Notes under the pieces: model-generated
The model's input: only the letters and a program-made list of their open reading frames with translations
The model's database searches: none
What the model was told of the DNA's origin: nothing
Shown: in pieces, positions 49,001-63,000 of the stretch
Position numbering within the stretch: position 1 is the stretch's first letter
How the letters are laid out: every line of letters starts with the position of its first letter
Assembly (NCBI RefSeq): GCF_034140825.1
Contig: NC_089043.1
Location: forward strand, 24,452,001-24,516,000
DNA from: Oryza sativa Japonica Group
Lineage: Eukaryota > Streptophyta > Magnoliopsida > Poales > Poaceae
Direction: 5' to 3'
Length of the DNA stretch: 64,000 bases
Program-made: the position numbers and the translations under genes

Positions 49001-49371
49001 GACAAAAAAAATAAGTATTTCTAGCAAAAAGATATTGGATTTATTCAGAATAAGTTCACCTAACCAAGAAACATTCTCTAACACTAGACAGCCATGTAAC
49101 TCGCAATACTCTGAAAATTCCCAGATCCACCGCTCTAGAATGCACCAGGATCCACCCGAATCTACACGGAAGCTCTGACTTTCACGCAGCTTCGCACCAA
49201 GCAGACCAGCATGCATACCATTTCAAAGGAATCGGATCGTGATGGGAGCTCAGAGGGGACGAGAGAAGGGGCTCACCCTTGCACGTTGCGGAGCGTCTGG
49301 TTGAAGCGCCATTCCGTGTTGTTGGGGCTTCCTCCTCCTCCGCCTCCGCCTCCTCCGCCGCCGCCGCTCAT
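46041..49371 (-). CDS. TBC-domain Rab GTPase-activating protein, Gyp1/TBC1D22 type
   Basis: Ten exons on the minus strand: 49371-49277, 48895-48763, 48685-48502, 48195-48125, 48048-47911, 47817-47726, 47222-46951, 46627-46542, 46469-46368 and 46202-46041 (1335 nt, 444 aa). A 12-Gly run after the start precedes a Ser/Pro-rich, presumably disordered N-terminus. The TBC domain starts near residue 140 (LRELSWSGVPPYMRPNIWRL). It has the arginine finger IAVDCPRT (R214) and glutamine finger GYVQGIND (Q249), so it should be catalytically active. FRWFNCLMIREIPFHLVTRLWDTY matches the family's C-terminal half (given in two exons). Gyp1-type GAPs act on Rab1/Ypt1-class GTPases at the Golgi; the plant substrate is not known from sequence. 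The fifth and sixth introns are short and regular. Confidence 0.92.
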
Positions 49372-49399
49372 CGTCGCCGGTGGGTGGTCGGGATCGCCG

Positions 49400-51150
49400 G
49401 AGCTGGCGGTAGGGGGGAGCAACCAAAAACCACGCGACAATCCCCTCCCGCTCTCCGCCTCGCCGGATCTCGCCCCTCCGTCTACCTCCCGACTCGGATC
49501 CCCATGCGTGGTGCGCGTATTCTTGTGAAGCTTTTTTCCCCTCACTTTCTTCCTCTTCTCTCTCCCCCCTCGCTAAGCTCGAGAGGGATGGAATTCCACC
49601 GGATCCGTTTGGAAACCCGTCGTCGGAGGCGGCGGCGGCGGCGGCGGGAGGGCGACGCGGCGGCCGCGTCGGTCGCCGGTAAGGCCGCGGATGACGGCGG
49701 CGCGGGGGGAGGAGGAGGAGGAGGAGGTGTGTGATGCGATGATGCGAATTGGATCGATCTGTCGGGGAGGATGGATCACGAGGACTCGAATGAAAAATTT
49801 CGGCAAGTCTCAGGGGTCTCCTTGCATAATTGACGTGCCAGCATGTACACATGATATTTGGCAGGTTGTGGTGAATTGGTGGTTGTAGTGAACTGGTGAT
49901 GTGGTTTTAGTTTAATGGTGATTCTTTTCTAAACAAAAATTATACGAAAGACGCACATGCTAACTCTAGTATTTATATTTGTAGACATGTATCATGTATC
50001 ATCTTATAATGTTTCCGAAGAGGTTGGGATGAAACGTAAATCTCTAGCCTCGTAAGATTTTATATTGGAAGTGTATTGGTGTGTTTGATTTAGCGGTGGT
50101 TTATTGGTTTTTGATGGCATTCAAGCGGTTTTTAAAGGATATATGGTTACCTAATAGCGTTTAGGTCTATATTAAATGAAGGGTGGATGGAACACCTTCA
50201 ATAGAGAATCCTTCTTCGCGTTGAATTTCAATTAGAAAAATAGATTCATAAAAGACCATCATCTACATATATTTTTTTTAAAAAAGAACTTTTGTAAAAC
50301 TTGACGTGCCATCATACTTGTAGTAAGATGCAATAAAGAAAATGACTCTAGAGGGTTTGCTTGAGTAAGTATCTGGCAGCTACAGCTTCTTTCAGAATAA
50401 GAAACTCTCTTAAACAGTTCAACCTTTCATTTATATTCTGAGAAGTTGTAGTTATATAATCCAACAAATGAACTAAAGATCAAAAGTTAGAAATCCTAAT
50501 ATTTTCATATTATTAGAAGCTGACTATCAATAAACTGTTTCTCATAATTTTAAGCTTTCCAACCAAACTCTGTAAGACTATAACTAATAGGCATGTCTGT
50601 TGCTACGAACTTGCAGCACATCACGGTATGGCATGAACTAAAAATTGGTCTTAGGTGGTCAAACTTCGTTTGTCACAGATGTGGTAAAGCTCGACAACCA
50701 TCTGGAGTATATAGCTTCTGGATGTTCTTACCCACACGTATTATTATGTGAGAAATAACTTATGCACGTAATTTTCTCAGACACGATGCTAACCAAACTG
50801 TCCCGTTCCCCCTGATATATATCTCCAGCTTATTCTACACTACTGTTTCACCGACTCAAATCATCACTGAACAATTAATTCACTGATAATTCGTCAATCA
50901 GGGCAATAAACTTCACACGCCATATACGATTGTCCCATCTCTTTTTTTTTGACGAACGCGCAGAAAGATTTCACGTAAAATATATTAGACCCATCTCGAT
51001 CCTCCGTCAGTGTCGCATCTTCGACGAACAGCAGCAGCACAGCAGCATCAGAATCCACTCCAAGCTGCAAATTTCATACTCACAAACACTTAAATCACTC
51101 TCACCTGACGAGAGTTAACGAGTGATTAGTGCTCTATAATACTCTGCTAA
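49400..51150. other. TBC gene promoter and gene-free spacer
   Basis: 49400-49750 is GC-rich promoter/leader DNA of the TBC gene with CCG and GGA repeats that create shadow ORFs on both strands. From 49900 to 51100 the DNA is A/T-rich without a supported gene, tandem array or clear MITE ends. Confidence 0.55.
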
Positions 51151-51154
51151 TTAA

Positions 51155-51409
51155 TTACCAGCATGCTCCGAGATCAAACCGCCTCGGCCTCGCCGGTCGC
51201 GCGAGCCGCCGCGCGTGGACGGAGAACGCGGAGGAGGAGTGCGGCGGCGGCGTCAGCTTCGGCGCCGCCGGCGAGGACGGGCACGGCGGCGACGGCGACG
51301 GCGACGGCGTGAACGCGTACCTCCGGTTCCCCGGGCCGACGCTGACCGGCAGCGGCGACGGCGGCGTCGTCGGCGGCGAGGTGGACGGCGACGCCACGCT
51401 GCTGCTCAT
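51155..51409 (-). CDS. Small Ser/Pro-rich protein, unknown function
   Basis: A single-exon frame of 84 codons from ATG to TAA with almost exclusively G or C at third positions. The N-terminus is Ser/Pro/Thr-rich (SPSTSPPTTPPSPLP), followed by VSVGPGNRRYAFTPSPSPSP and a basic tail VHARRLARPARPRR ending LGACW. The middle and basic tail look conserved rather than random, but I do not recognise the family. The plus strand over the same DNA has a 98-codon frame with equally strong third-position bias; it lacks an ATG, so the minus-strand gene is preferred. A nuclear or cytosolic location is likely since no signal peptide is seen. Confidence 0.55.
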   Translation of the reverse strand: MSSSVASPSTSPPTTPPSPLPVSVGPGNRRYAFTPSPSPSPPCPSSPAAPKLTPPPHSSSAFSVHARRLARPARPRRFDLGACW

Positions 51410-51419
51410 GGCCGGCCTG

Positions 51420-52180
51420 ATCTAGTGATCTGCCACCCACTATCGAGCGAGCTAGAGGTCGCATGGTAGTTCTAGTTGTAAGCATTGCATTGTTGCAAGC
51501 GTTGCATGTTGCTGCCAACTACGAGTCAATGATCGATGCAAAGATAAGCTAACTTTCTGGTTACCAAATATAATCTACTAGACAACCAAAATTTTCAGAT
51601 ACAACGAATTGTTGAAAACAGATCATTTGCTCTGCTACATTTATAAAAGTATTCTTAGATCAATTGCTTTAAATTATCCGTTAAGTTCATTTTAGTGATC
51701 TGATTCATCTCTATAATGAAATTACGAGATTTCAAGGGAGAGAGTCCCTCCAAACATTTTTAAGGAGAAAATGTTAACATGTTGAGCATTAAACACGGAA
51801 CTTTGAAGTTAAAACTACATGTCCCTTACACGGCACAGTGCATCTCCTCTATAATAAGCACAGTGCATCTCCTCTATAATAAAATAGATAACTCGCAGCA
51901 ATAATATGTATTGTGCTTAACAATCTGATCCAAATTAAGCCAACTTGTATGGCTCGCAGCTAGCAAATGTACCCAATTCAAACAGTTCCTGTTTTTTTTT
52001 TTGGACGCAACAGTTCCTGTTCTAATAATGCAATGGCACACTCAAAGCTGTCAAGTACTCACGTTCACATATGTGCTAGTATATACGTACACGGGTACAC
52101 CAATACATTACATGGCTCTCTCCTTACACGTACATCCGTCATACGTGGCGCGTCCTCCGCCGTCCGATGGATCGATCGGT
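51420..52180. other. Spacer between two small genes
   Basis: A/T-rich. AGCACAGTGCATCTCCTCTATAATAA (positions about 51834-51885) is present as two adjacent copies with a unit of about 25 bp. It contains the upstream region of the 84-aa gene and the 3' region of the 159-aa gene. No other feature is supported. Confidence 0.5.
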
Positions 52181-52183
52181 CGG

Positions 52184-52663
52184 TCACGCGAAGTGGTGCA
52201 GGTAGTGCAGCTTACTGCGGCCGTGGCCGCCGCCGCCGCCGCCGAAGCACCCGAGGCGCGCGCGCGGCGACGGCGGCCGCCACCACCACCCGACGCGAGG
52301 CCACGCCCTCGCCACCCCGACGCCGCCGCCGACCCACCACCGCGCCGCGCCGCGCGCGCGCGACACCGCCCTCGCCACCGCCTCCCGCACCCGCCGCGCC
52401 ACGCGCCCGCGCAGCCCGCCGCCGCCGACGCCGCCGTCGTCCCGCTCGCCGGCGGACACCGCCGCCGTCGTGAACCGGTAGCTCTGCAGGAACAGCGCCC
52501 GCCTCGCCGCGTACTCGGCCTGATCCTGCTCCCCCCGCCGCCGCCGCAGCGGCACGTACCTCGTCGTCGTCGCCGCGTAGCAGCACTCCTCCGCCTCGCC
52601 GTCGTGCCGCTGCTCCGGCGCCGCCGCGAGCGGCACGTACCGGGAGCTCGCCGGCGCCGGCAT
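52184..52663 (-). CDS. Basic protein of 159 aa, plant-specific, unknown function
   Basis: Single exon, ATG to TGA, third codon positions nearly all G or C. The sequence RYVPL occurs twice (residues 8-12 and 35-39). Then AEYAARRALFLQSYRFT resembles a motif (R-LFL-SY-F) I associate with a family of small uncharacterised plant proteins. The C-terminal half is rich in Arg, Ala, Gly and Trp, with RGRVARRVREAVARAVSR likely an amphipathic helix, and ends HYLHHFA. There is no signal peptide or membrane segment. A TATA box lies about 70 bp upstream. Overlapping frames up to 236 codons on both strands are GC-rich shadows without matching start or end logic. No function is proposed. Confidence 0.7.
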   Translation of the reverse strand: MPAPASSRYVPLAAAPEQRHDGEAEECCYAATTTRYVPLRRRRGEQDQAEYAARRALFLQSYRFTTAAVSAGERDDGGVGGGGLRGRVARRVREAVARAVSRARGAARWWVGGGVGVARAWPRVGWWWRPPSPRARLGCFGGGGGGHGRSKLHYLHHFA

Positions 52664-52727
52664 GGCGAGAGGTGGCGGCGTGCACGGTGCACCACCGAGG
52701 TAGTAGACTAGCTAGTAGCAGTGTAAC

Positions 52728-52734
52728 GAGTTTA
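52728..52734 (-). promoter_or_regulatory. TATA box of the 159-aa gene
   Basis: The minus strand reads CACTATAAACTCG, about 68 bp before the ATG at 52663. This predicts transcription start near 52700 and a very short leader of about 35 nt. Confidence 0.65.
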
Positions 52735-53019
52735 TAGTGGCGTGACAGGACAAGTGGTTCAACCATAAAACGGTAAAGAAGGCCATGTTTGGTGGCCATG
52801 GTTGCACCCAGGAAACACCAACCGGTGAGCTTTTTTTTTTAGGCGTTTGGTCGGCTGCTCACCTTTGTCCATGAGCTGAGCTGAGCTGAGCGTGTTATAA
52901 TTACCAAGTGTTTAACCCCTTCTCACGTTGTAATTGCAAAGACGCAATCTTGGTGTTCTGGTGCCACGGATGATTGATGATCCATTGGAGTATCAGTGAA
53001 TTATCCGGCTTCTCTTATA

Positions 53020-53200
53020 CTCCCTCAGTCCAATAAAAAATCAATCCAAAATCAGCCTGAGTACTGAATGTGACACATCCAAGCACTACGAATCTGGATA
53101 TATCTTATTCAGATTCGTTGTACTATAATGTGTCATATCCAGTTCTAGATTTGTTTTTATGTCCCCGTTGTACTATAATGTGTCATATCCAGTTTTTCGG
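53020..53200. mobile_element. Degraded Stowaway-like element with internal repeat
   Basis: It starts CTCCCTCAGTCCAATAAAAA after TA. GTTGTACTATAATGTGTCAT occurs twice inside (about 53120 and 53168). The right end is not clear. Confidence 0.55.
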
Positions 53201-53279
53201 TTGTAATCAACCGATTTATTTAACCCAACATTATTTTAGAATCAAATATGTCAGGAGTTTGAATCACGAGTTCCTAACT

Positions 53280-53405
53280 ACTCTCTACGTCTCATAAAAA
53301 CAAATCAAATACGGGATATAACATATATTAGTATTATGAATTTAGATAGATGACGCTCACATCATGTGTGCTAGGTTTATTTTTTTTTAATGAGGCAGAG
53401 GGAGC
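53280..53405. mobile_element. Degraded Stowaway-like element
   Basis: ACTCTCTACGTCTCATAAAA at the left and AATGAGGCAGAGGGAGCAG at the right are imperfect inverses of the Stowaway end type. The interior carries GGGATATAACATATATTAGT, as in related elements here. Confidence 0.55.
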
Positions 53406-53467
53406 AGAGTGCAATATGATCATCTGACAGAGAACATCTAGTCATGAATGGCATCTTAATTAAACAA

Positions 53468-53594
53468 TTGAGTTTTTCTCCGGTCCTTATGGAGGTAGAG
53501 GTGTTGAGTGATTTACATGTTAATCAGAAGGTATACAGTATACCTCTCGATTAACACTAGAAACGCCTCTACCTCTAAAAAACCGGAGAAAAAC
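53468..53594. mobile_element. Near-perfect foldback MITE, 127 bp, with 7-bp target duplication
   Basis: The left arm (GAGTTTTTCTCCGG ... GGTAGAGG ... GTTAATC) pairs with the right arm (GATTAAC ... CCTCTACCTC ... CCGGAGAAAAAC) over almost the full length, leaving a loop of only about 15 bases. Both sides carry an exact TAAACAA, a 7-bp duplication that fits an insertion. A transcript would form a long hairpin. It lies 350 bp downstream of the RF2a-type gene. Confidence 0.8.
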
Positions 53595-53943
53595 TAAACA
53601 ACAGCGTATACTGGCTACTTGAATTTATGGAACTGTAGACAACACTACAACAGTACATCTTGGTGATGTGCTACCTTACCAAAGAAACGAAAGATTTTAA
53701 CCTGGAATTCTTGATTATTCGACCATTTCCTTACTGAACCAGCTACAGATAAACTCTTCAACTGAACATCCACCCAACTGTATGACTGAAGCTGAAGCCA
53801 ACCTGAACCTACCGATGATGATGATGATAACTACTCTTGCACATCATCATCATCTCAATGAAACAGACCATCTCCATGGTTGTTAAACCACAACCTTACA
53901 CCGAAACTTTGGGGAATTTTTTTGTAAATTTGTAAATGACGCA

Positions 53944-57519
<3,576 letters not shown>

Positions 57520-57887
57520 CTTCTCGGCTCCAAACGCTCGCAAATCTCCCCCAAAAACCGCACCAAGATTCCAAGAAGCAAAGCTTTACCCCCCAAGATT
57601 CAGCTCGAGATTGCGCTGCGAAATGTTGAGCCAAAATTTGGGCGAAAGAAGAGGAATCGGAGTGGGGAATTGGGCGGAAAATTCTCGGGCAAAGAGGAAG
57701 ATCTAGGGATCAGCTGCAAGAACAGGAATCCGAGCACAGGGAGAAGGAATGGAATGGAATGGATGGGATTGGAACAGGAGAAAAATGGGTTGTTTACATT
57801 TGGATTCGAGTGAATTTTCACCAATTTTAGCTCTGTTTATCCCTTTGGCATTGTCTGCATGGGGACAGTAAAATGCAACAAGCGGAG

Positions 57888-58059
57888 AAGCCGGCACAGG
57901 TAAGAAAGGGATTTATACTAAAAAAATATTTTTTAAGAGGAGAAAAAAAAGATAGAGAGGAATACGTTGGTTAAAGCCGGCACAGGTAAGAAAGGGATTT
58001 ATACTAAAAAAATATTTTTTAAGAGGAGAAAAAAAAGATAGAGAGGAATACGTTGGTTC
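57888..58059. repeat. 86-bp perfect tandem duplication
   Basis: AAGCCGGCACAGGTAAGAAA begins both 57888-57973 and 57974-58059. The copies are identical by eye except at the boundary. Copy 2 of the segmental repeat has only one such unit, so this duplication arose after the segmental event. Confidence 0.9.
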
Positions 58060-58721
58060 ATTATTTCAGTGTGAACATATTCTAACACGTGGCATTGCTA
58101 TGGTGTACGATAGCAGATGAGAAATTAAATTGTTGTTTTAGAAAAATGGTCGCAACCAAATTATCAGCTTTGCAACCCAGTCATTTTTCTCTCCTTTTTG
58201 GTGGCAATTGTATTTGCATATATACCACTACAAATACTGTTATATTTTCAAGGTACGACGTTGTTGATTTTTAATGTACATTTAGACATTTGTCTTTTTA
58301 TAAAAAAATATGTTAATATTGTTTTTCTTTTGTTATGATATATTTTATTGTTAAAATATTTTAAGCGTGATTTATTATTTTCATATTTACATAATAATAA
58401 TAAAATATATGGTCAAACGCAATTGAAATTCCATGGCGCCGTACATTAGGCTTTCTTTGATTTAGATTGAATAAATCAATTGTTTTAAGAAATAAACTAA
58501 AAAAACGGCTTTAAACATACAGTCTAAATAATACATTAGAAGAGAAAGTTTTTTTAGGAAATGTATTCTTTAAATTATAGAGTAAATAATCAGTTTTAAT
58601 AACCCTATAAATAATATGAAAGCCTCGTACAGGTCCGGTAGTATGATTCGCCGTGTTAGTCTCAACGCGCTATATAAACCATTTTTCCTTGATTATGAAA
58701 CGAATTTAATTAGTTTTGTAA

Positions 58722-58969
58722 GAGCAGGTACAATAGCAAGCTATAAGCCAGCTATAACCACATATCGAGAAGAAAAGAGAATATAGAGAAGAAAACGGAC
58801 TACAAATTTGTAGCCAGTTGCAACACGGACTCCAACACGTTACGTGTTTATGAGAGGTGGGACCGGGTATTATGGTGTACTATATTTTTATAATTAACTA
58901 TTGTATGAATGGGCTATTAGATTAGTTATAATTGGTAGCCCGTGGTTAGCTATACTATTAAACTTGCTC
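58722..58969. mobile_element. Harbinger/Tourist-like MITE (GAGCAGGTACAATAGC type)
   Basis: Ends are GAGCAGGTACAATAGCAAGC and the imperfect inverse GTTAGCTATACTATTAAACTTGCTC. It is flanked by TAA on both sides. The paralogous site at 63979-63981 is empty with a single TAA, which proves the element boundaries. It has no coding capacity. Confidence 0.9.
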
Positions 58970-58994
58970 TAATAGTTCCAAAAACAACGATAAG

Positions 58995-60014
58995 CGATAC
59001 TGATTGTGCTAAAATAGCAAATTCCTATAGCTACGATACTGTAATGTGAACTACCTATACTCTTGAAATTTAATATAAAACGAACTTTGCATACTAAAAT
59101 AAAGTGTTTCGATCCTCTAAAATTAGTTTAAAATGTGCATAACACTAATTTTCTCGTGCCAATAATCCTTGTTTACCCACTATTCCAACTCCAAAGACCA
59201 TTGGCTCTAGGGACACCTATTCCCTTCGTTTTTTTATCCAAAACTCTTTTATCCATATTCTAGATTGTTTTTTATATATAAGAAAACATGCATTAGACTT
59301 GATCGCAAGTTGCTAGTTGCAACATGTCCCATCCATTCATTCATTCATTGAAAAAAAATCTTGACAGTTTCGATTGGTCGATGATTCCAGTCAGCCCTAG
59401 CTGAAGTATACCGAAATGCGTATACATATTCGCTAGCCCTCCCCACATGCGAGTTTACCAAGTACAATCAACTATATTTCTCCACCCCTAAAAACCTTCC
59501 CCTGTTTGTCGAAACCATCTATTTGATCACAACACATATAATCTATTAATTTTCTTTAACTTTTTTTTCATCTAAACAGGTAAATCATAACTAAAAGCAG
59601 ATGACATCACACCAGACCAGCGAGTAAGCCAAACTAACAAAACAAACGGTTTACAAATTTAAAATGTCGTTCAAACAGAAACGCCCAACCTAAGTGCAAT
59701 TGAACTAAAACAGTAAAAAAGGAAAAAAAAGAAAATGAGAGAATTTCTTCATAAGCCTCGAGTATTAATGACGATAACTATGCTTATCTTCGTCCTTATC
59801 TGGTTAAGTAGCATTGACAACATCACCACCAACATGGGTTTAAGAGTAGCATTGACAACATCACCACCAACATGGGTCGTTGCTTACAACGTTGGGCGCT
59901 TAGGAGAGAGCAGACCAACCCGCCAAGTTGGAGAATTTTTTTTGTGTACCTACAAACATATATACGCTTTGCGTTAGGCACGAGATGAATTTAGTTGACA
60001 TATGATAAATATTA
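58995..60014. other. Spacer between the duplicated regions
   Basis: A/T-rich. At 59815-59877 there is a short direct repeat: AGCATTGACAACATCACCAC with AACATGGG occurs twice about 37 bp apart. No gene is supported. Confidence 0.5.
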
Positions 60015-60306
60015 GGTCTTGTTTAGATCCCAAAAAATTTTGGCCAAAAACATCACATCAAATGTTTGGACACATGCATAGGATATTAAATGTGAAAAAA
60101 AAACCAATTGCACAGTTTGCATGTAAATTGCGAGATGAATATTTTGAGCCTAATTACGCCATGATTTGACAATATGATGCTACAGTAAACATTTGCTAAC
60201 GACGAATTAATTAGGCTTAATAAATTCGTCTCGCAGTTTACAGGCGGAATCTATAATTTATTTTGTTATTAGTCTATGTTTAATACCCAAAGAACTAAAC
60301 ACACCC
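60015..60306. mobile_element. Harbinger/Tourist-like MITE (GTTTAGATCCCAAAA type)
   Basis: Left end GGTCTTGTTTAGATCCCAAA, right end GAACTAAACACACCC, flanked by TTA on both sides. The interior GAGCCTAATTACGCCATGAT and GACGAATTAATTAGGCTTAA is a well-known rice MITE pattern. Overall it is well preserved. Confidence 0.85.
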
Positions 60307-60309
60307 TTA

Positions 60310-61200
60310 CTTTTAAGATGAATTTTGATATGAATAGCCGAATGTAAACAACGTGAGACTCATGAACGCGTGCTACTTGATTAGAGTAGTGCTTAAGAAA
60401 AAAGAAAATTGAGTTACTAGTATGACATGACCACCAGACTGTTGTCAAATCAAGCAAAATTGGTGCTAGAGAATACAACTTTGCAGTACGAACATGTGCA
60501 TTATGTGGCAAATGGTAAAACAACGCTAGGATAGACTGAAAACAATCTGAGTGGTATACTCATGTGCTCCACCATTATTAGCAGAAAGCTATTGGCGTTC
60601 CCCATGAAATCATGATTAGATTAAGGTATATCTGCGAGCTGGAAAACGAAAGAACGAAAACACATGTACAACTCGACAAAAGATGCAGTAATGTACAAGA
60701 TTGCACAACTATAATATTTTACCTGTTCTTTTTATTATTATTAATTATTACAACAGTAATATTCTTTATTCGATTTGACGTAAGACGACACATAGTAAAG
60801 AGCTACATTTGCTCGATTTGCTTTTATACGTTTTTCTTTTAACTATATTAGATATTTTATTTAGTTTTTTATTATTTTTAGCTGTGTTACAAACTTTACA
60901 TGTAACCCCAAACCGTATAAAATTTAAAACGTTTTTTCCATTTAGACTTGCAGTTTTATTTTTTTTAATATATTATATATTATCATATATCCGTATTTTT
61001 TACTCAAAAAATAAATCTAATTTTGTTTAGAATGATTTTTTTTAATATTTTATTTTCTGGTACATAGATTGATAATGGTCTGCGTTGTAAAATATGTGCA
61101 CGATGTCATTCCGGATGCATCTTGTGTCATAACTAAATATTTCATAAAAAAAACTATTATTTTTTAATGTTTTTAAATGTTTTGATTTTTTTTCTATAAT
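60310..61200. other. AT-rich spacer, no gene
   Basis: Very A/T-rich, especially after 60700. Two frames of about 75 codons rich in Phe, Leu and Ile are what such composition gives by chance; neither has a plausible start context. Confidence 0.55.
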
Positions 61201-61605
61201 AATTTTGGGTTTAGTGTATATTTTAGAGTTATAGCAGTAGTATCGAGTATGTGTAGTATATCTAAAGAAGGAAAATTAATGTAAATTCATTGTTTTAGAT
61301 TTATTTTTTTGCTTAATAATTTTGAGTTTACTATATAATTCTAGAGTTATAGAAGTAGTACCGTGTGGTATATTTATAAAAGGCAAAGGAATATAAATTC
61401 GTGTGATTAAAAAGAGAGATAGTTTTGGAAGTCTCTTAAATCCATATGTGATTTTTTTTCTCTAAATTTTGAGTTATATGAGTAGTACCGAGTAGGCGTG
61501 GTATATTTATAGAAGGGAAAAGAGTAGAAGTCCGTGTGATTGAAAAGAGAAGATAGTTTTGGAAGACTCTGGAATCCATATGTGATATTTTTTTCTAGAT
61601 TTTTC
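61200..61605. repeat. Three diverged tandem units of about 120 bp
   Basis: GAGTTATAGCAGTAGTA-type text recurs at about 61226, 61344 and 61471, each followed by GTGGTATATTTATA(A/G)AAGG-like text. The last two units also share GTGTGATT, AAAGAGA, AGATAGTTTTGGAAG and AATCCATATGTGAT. The DNA is A/T-rich and non-coding. Confidence 0.75.
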
Positions 61606-61733
61606 CTCACATATGATTGTTATTGTTTTTTTTCTCTAGTATAAATTTATGATTTTTCTTCAAAGTAAGAGGTGCCACGTGGACCAATCAAAAGCTAGCA
61701 AAGGAGCCAGCTTTAAATTATTACTACCTCCGT

Positions 61734-61968
61734 TCCAAATTAGTAGTCGCTTTGACTTTTTTCTTGTAACGTTTGACCATTCATCTTATTTGAAAAATTA
61801 GTGCAAATATAAAAGATAAGTCATAATTACAGTACTTCTGATAATAAAGCAAGTCACAAACAAAATAAATAATAATTCCATAATTTTTTTTAATAAGACG
61901 AATAATCAAAAGTTACAAATAAAAATTTAAAGCAACAGTATTTTGGGACAGAGGTTTGAACTGAGGTA
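61734..61968. mobile_element. Stowaway MITE
   Basis: Left end CTACCTCCGTTCCAAATTAG and right end ACAGTATTTTGGGACAGAGG are inverse, with GTCGCTTTGACTTTTTTCTT and its inner inverse near the right end. TA flanks are present. A few bases near the right end (TTTGAACTGAGGTAG) look inserted or rearranged. Confidence 0.8.
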
Positions 61969-62029
61969 GTAGATGCCGTTGATTTTTTTTTCCTCACCCA
62001 ACGTTCGGTGCTTGCAGCTTCTCTTGGAA

Positions 62030-62385
62030 GCCTGCTAGTACGTTTTAAATACTGCTCCCAGCTTCACCTTTTTAATTAGAAGCCTGCTAGTACCTTTTAA
62101 ATACTGCTACCTTTTAAATATTGCTCCCAGCTTCACCTTTTTAATTAGAAGTACTTTAGCACGAATCAAAGAGTTTATAAAGTTTGATGCCGACATCTAA
62201 CGATGGACAATTTGTGGCTTAACTAGAATTCAATAAAGATTAATTCTTTCACTACTTTACAATTAGAAGAACTTTAGCACAAATAAAACAAACGATTTAT
62301 AAAGTTTGATGCCTGCATTTAACGATGGACAATTTGTGGCTTAATGAGGATTTAATAAAGATTAATTGTTTCGCTACTTTAGCTA
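62030..62385. repeat. Two overlapping sets of direct repeats
   Basis: A unit of about 60 bp (GCCTGCTAGTAC, TTTTAAATACTGCTCCCAGC, TTTTTAATTAGAAG) occurs at 62030-62090 and 62090-62150. A second unit of about 119 bp (AGAA-ACTTTAGCAC ... GATGGACAATTTGTGGCTTA ... AAAGATTAATT) occurs at 62145-62260 and 62262-62382. Non-coding. Confidence 0.75.
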
Positions 62386-62409
62386 ATACTAAAATATATC
62401 ACATTTATA

Positions 62410-62560
62410 GTTTTATGGATGGAGGAGGTAAATTGCTACTCCCTCCATCCCAATTATAGGGCACATTTTTTTAAGGAAAATTAAACCCAATAATTTTTTT
62501 AGCCATCCTATGTAAATATATATATAAAGGATTTTCGTCATGCTTTCTAAATTGATTGAA
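62410..62560. mobile_element. Truncated Stowaway ends
   Basis: GGATGGAGGAGGTA at 62417-62430 looks like the right end of one Stowaway, and CTCCCTCCATCCCAATTATA from 62439 the left end of another. Neither partner end is found, so both appear truncated. Confidence 0.5.
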
Positions 62561-62693
62561 ATTTCTTTTGAGTTTTATCACCCAAAATTTAAAACTCCTA
62601 TAGACCGCTCATCCGTCCAGAATTTCAAACTATATTTCATGAAATTCAGAACCTAATTTGATCAGGTAGAACCAATCGGTATCCCATCCAGTC

Positions 62694-62795
62694 ACCACTT
62701 AGATAGCGGTTTTCACTTTTCACTTTTTGCTACACTCATCATCTTCAGTCACCACTTAGATAGCGGTTTTAATTTTTTCTGCACTCATCACCTTG
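62694..62795. repeat. Direct repeat of about 55 bp
   Basis: CAGTCACCACTTAGATAGCG followed by GTTTT, a T-rich run and GCACTCATCA occurs at 62690-62740 and 62748-62792 with small differences. Confidence 0.7.
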
Positions 62796-63000
62796 ATACT
62801 CGGATGAATAACCAGTTTACATTTTATTTCAGAACATATAGGAGTGTTGTATTAAACCCTATATGAATAGAAATTCTGCTCTTACTTTGCACGAATATTT
62901 GAGTCAGTTTTTAAGATCGTTCACTTTTGGTAATACAGAAGGAATCATATAAGAAATCTGTTTAAAAAAACTCGCATCCTAACTTGAGACGATCGGACTG

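Larger units (their letters stand above)
57690..58991. repeat. RF2a upstream region, copy 1 of segmental direct repeat
   Basis: From CAAAGAGGAAGATCTAGGGA onward this DNA recurs in the same orientation at 63001-64000. It starts 171 bp upstream of the RF2a start codon and covers the leader end and proximal promoter. Relative to copy 2 it contains an extra 86-bp tandem unit (57974-58059), about 25 bp near 58085, and a MITE (58722-58969). It lacks the MITE at 63411-63557. Confidence 0.92.

Noticed and set aside
49277-49852. 200-codon minus frame and Arg-rich plus frames near the TBC start
   Set aside because: They read the TBC first exon and promoter in the wrong frame; (CCG)n and (GGA)n runs keep frames open.
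52001-52799. Frames of 168-236 codons overlapping the 159-aa gene on both strands
   Set aside because: Arg/Ala/Pro-rich products of GC-rich DNA; only the frame 52663-52184 has an ATG placed behind a TATA box and ordered motifs.
60612-61030. Two hydrophobic frames of 73-76 codons, looking like small membrane proteins
   Set aside because: The region is extremely A/T-rich, which gives Phe/Leu/Ile codons by chance; no promoter, start context or conservation sign.
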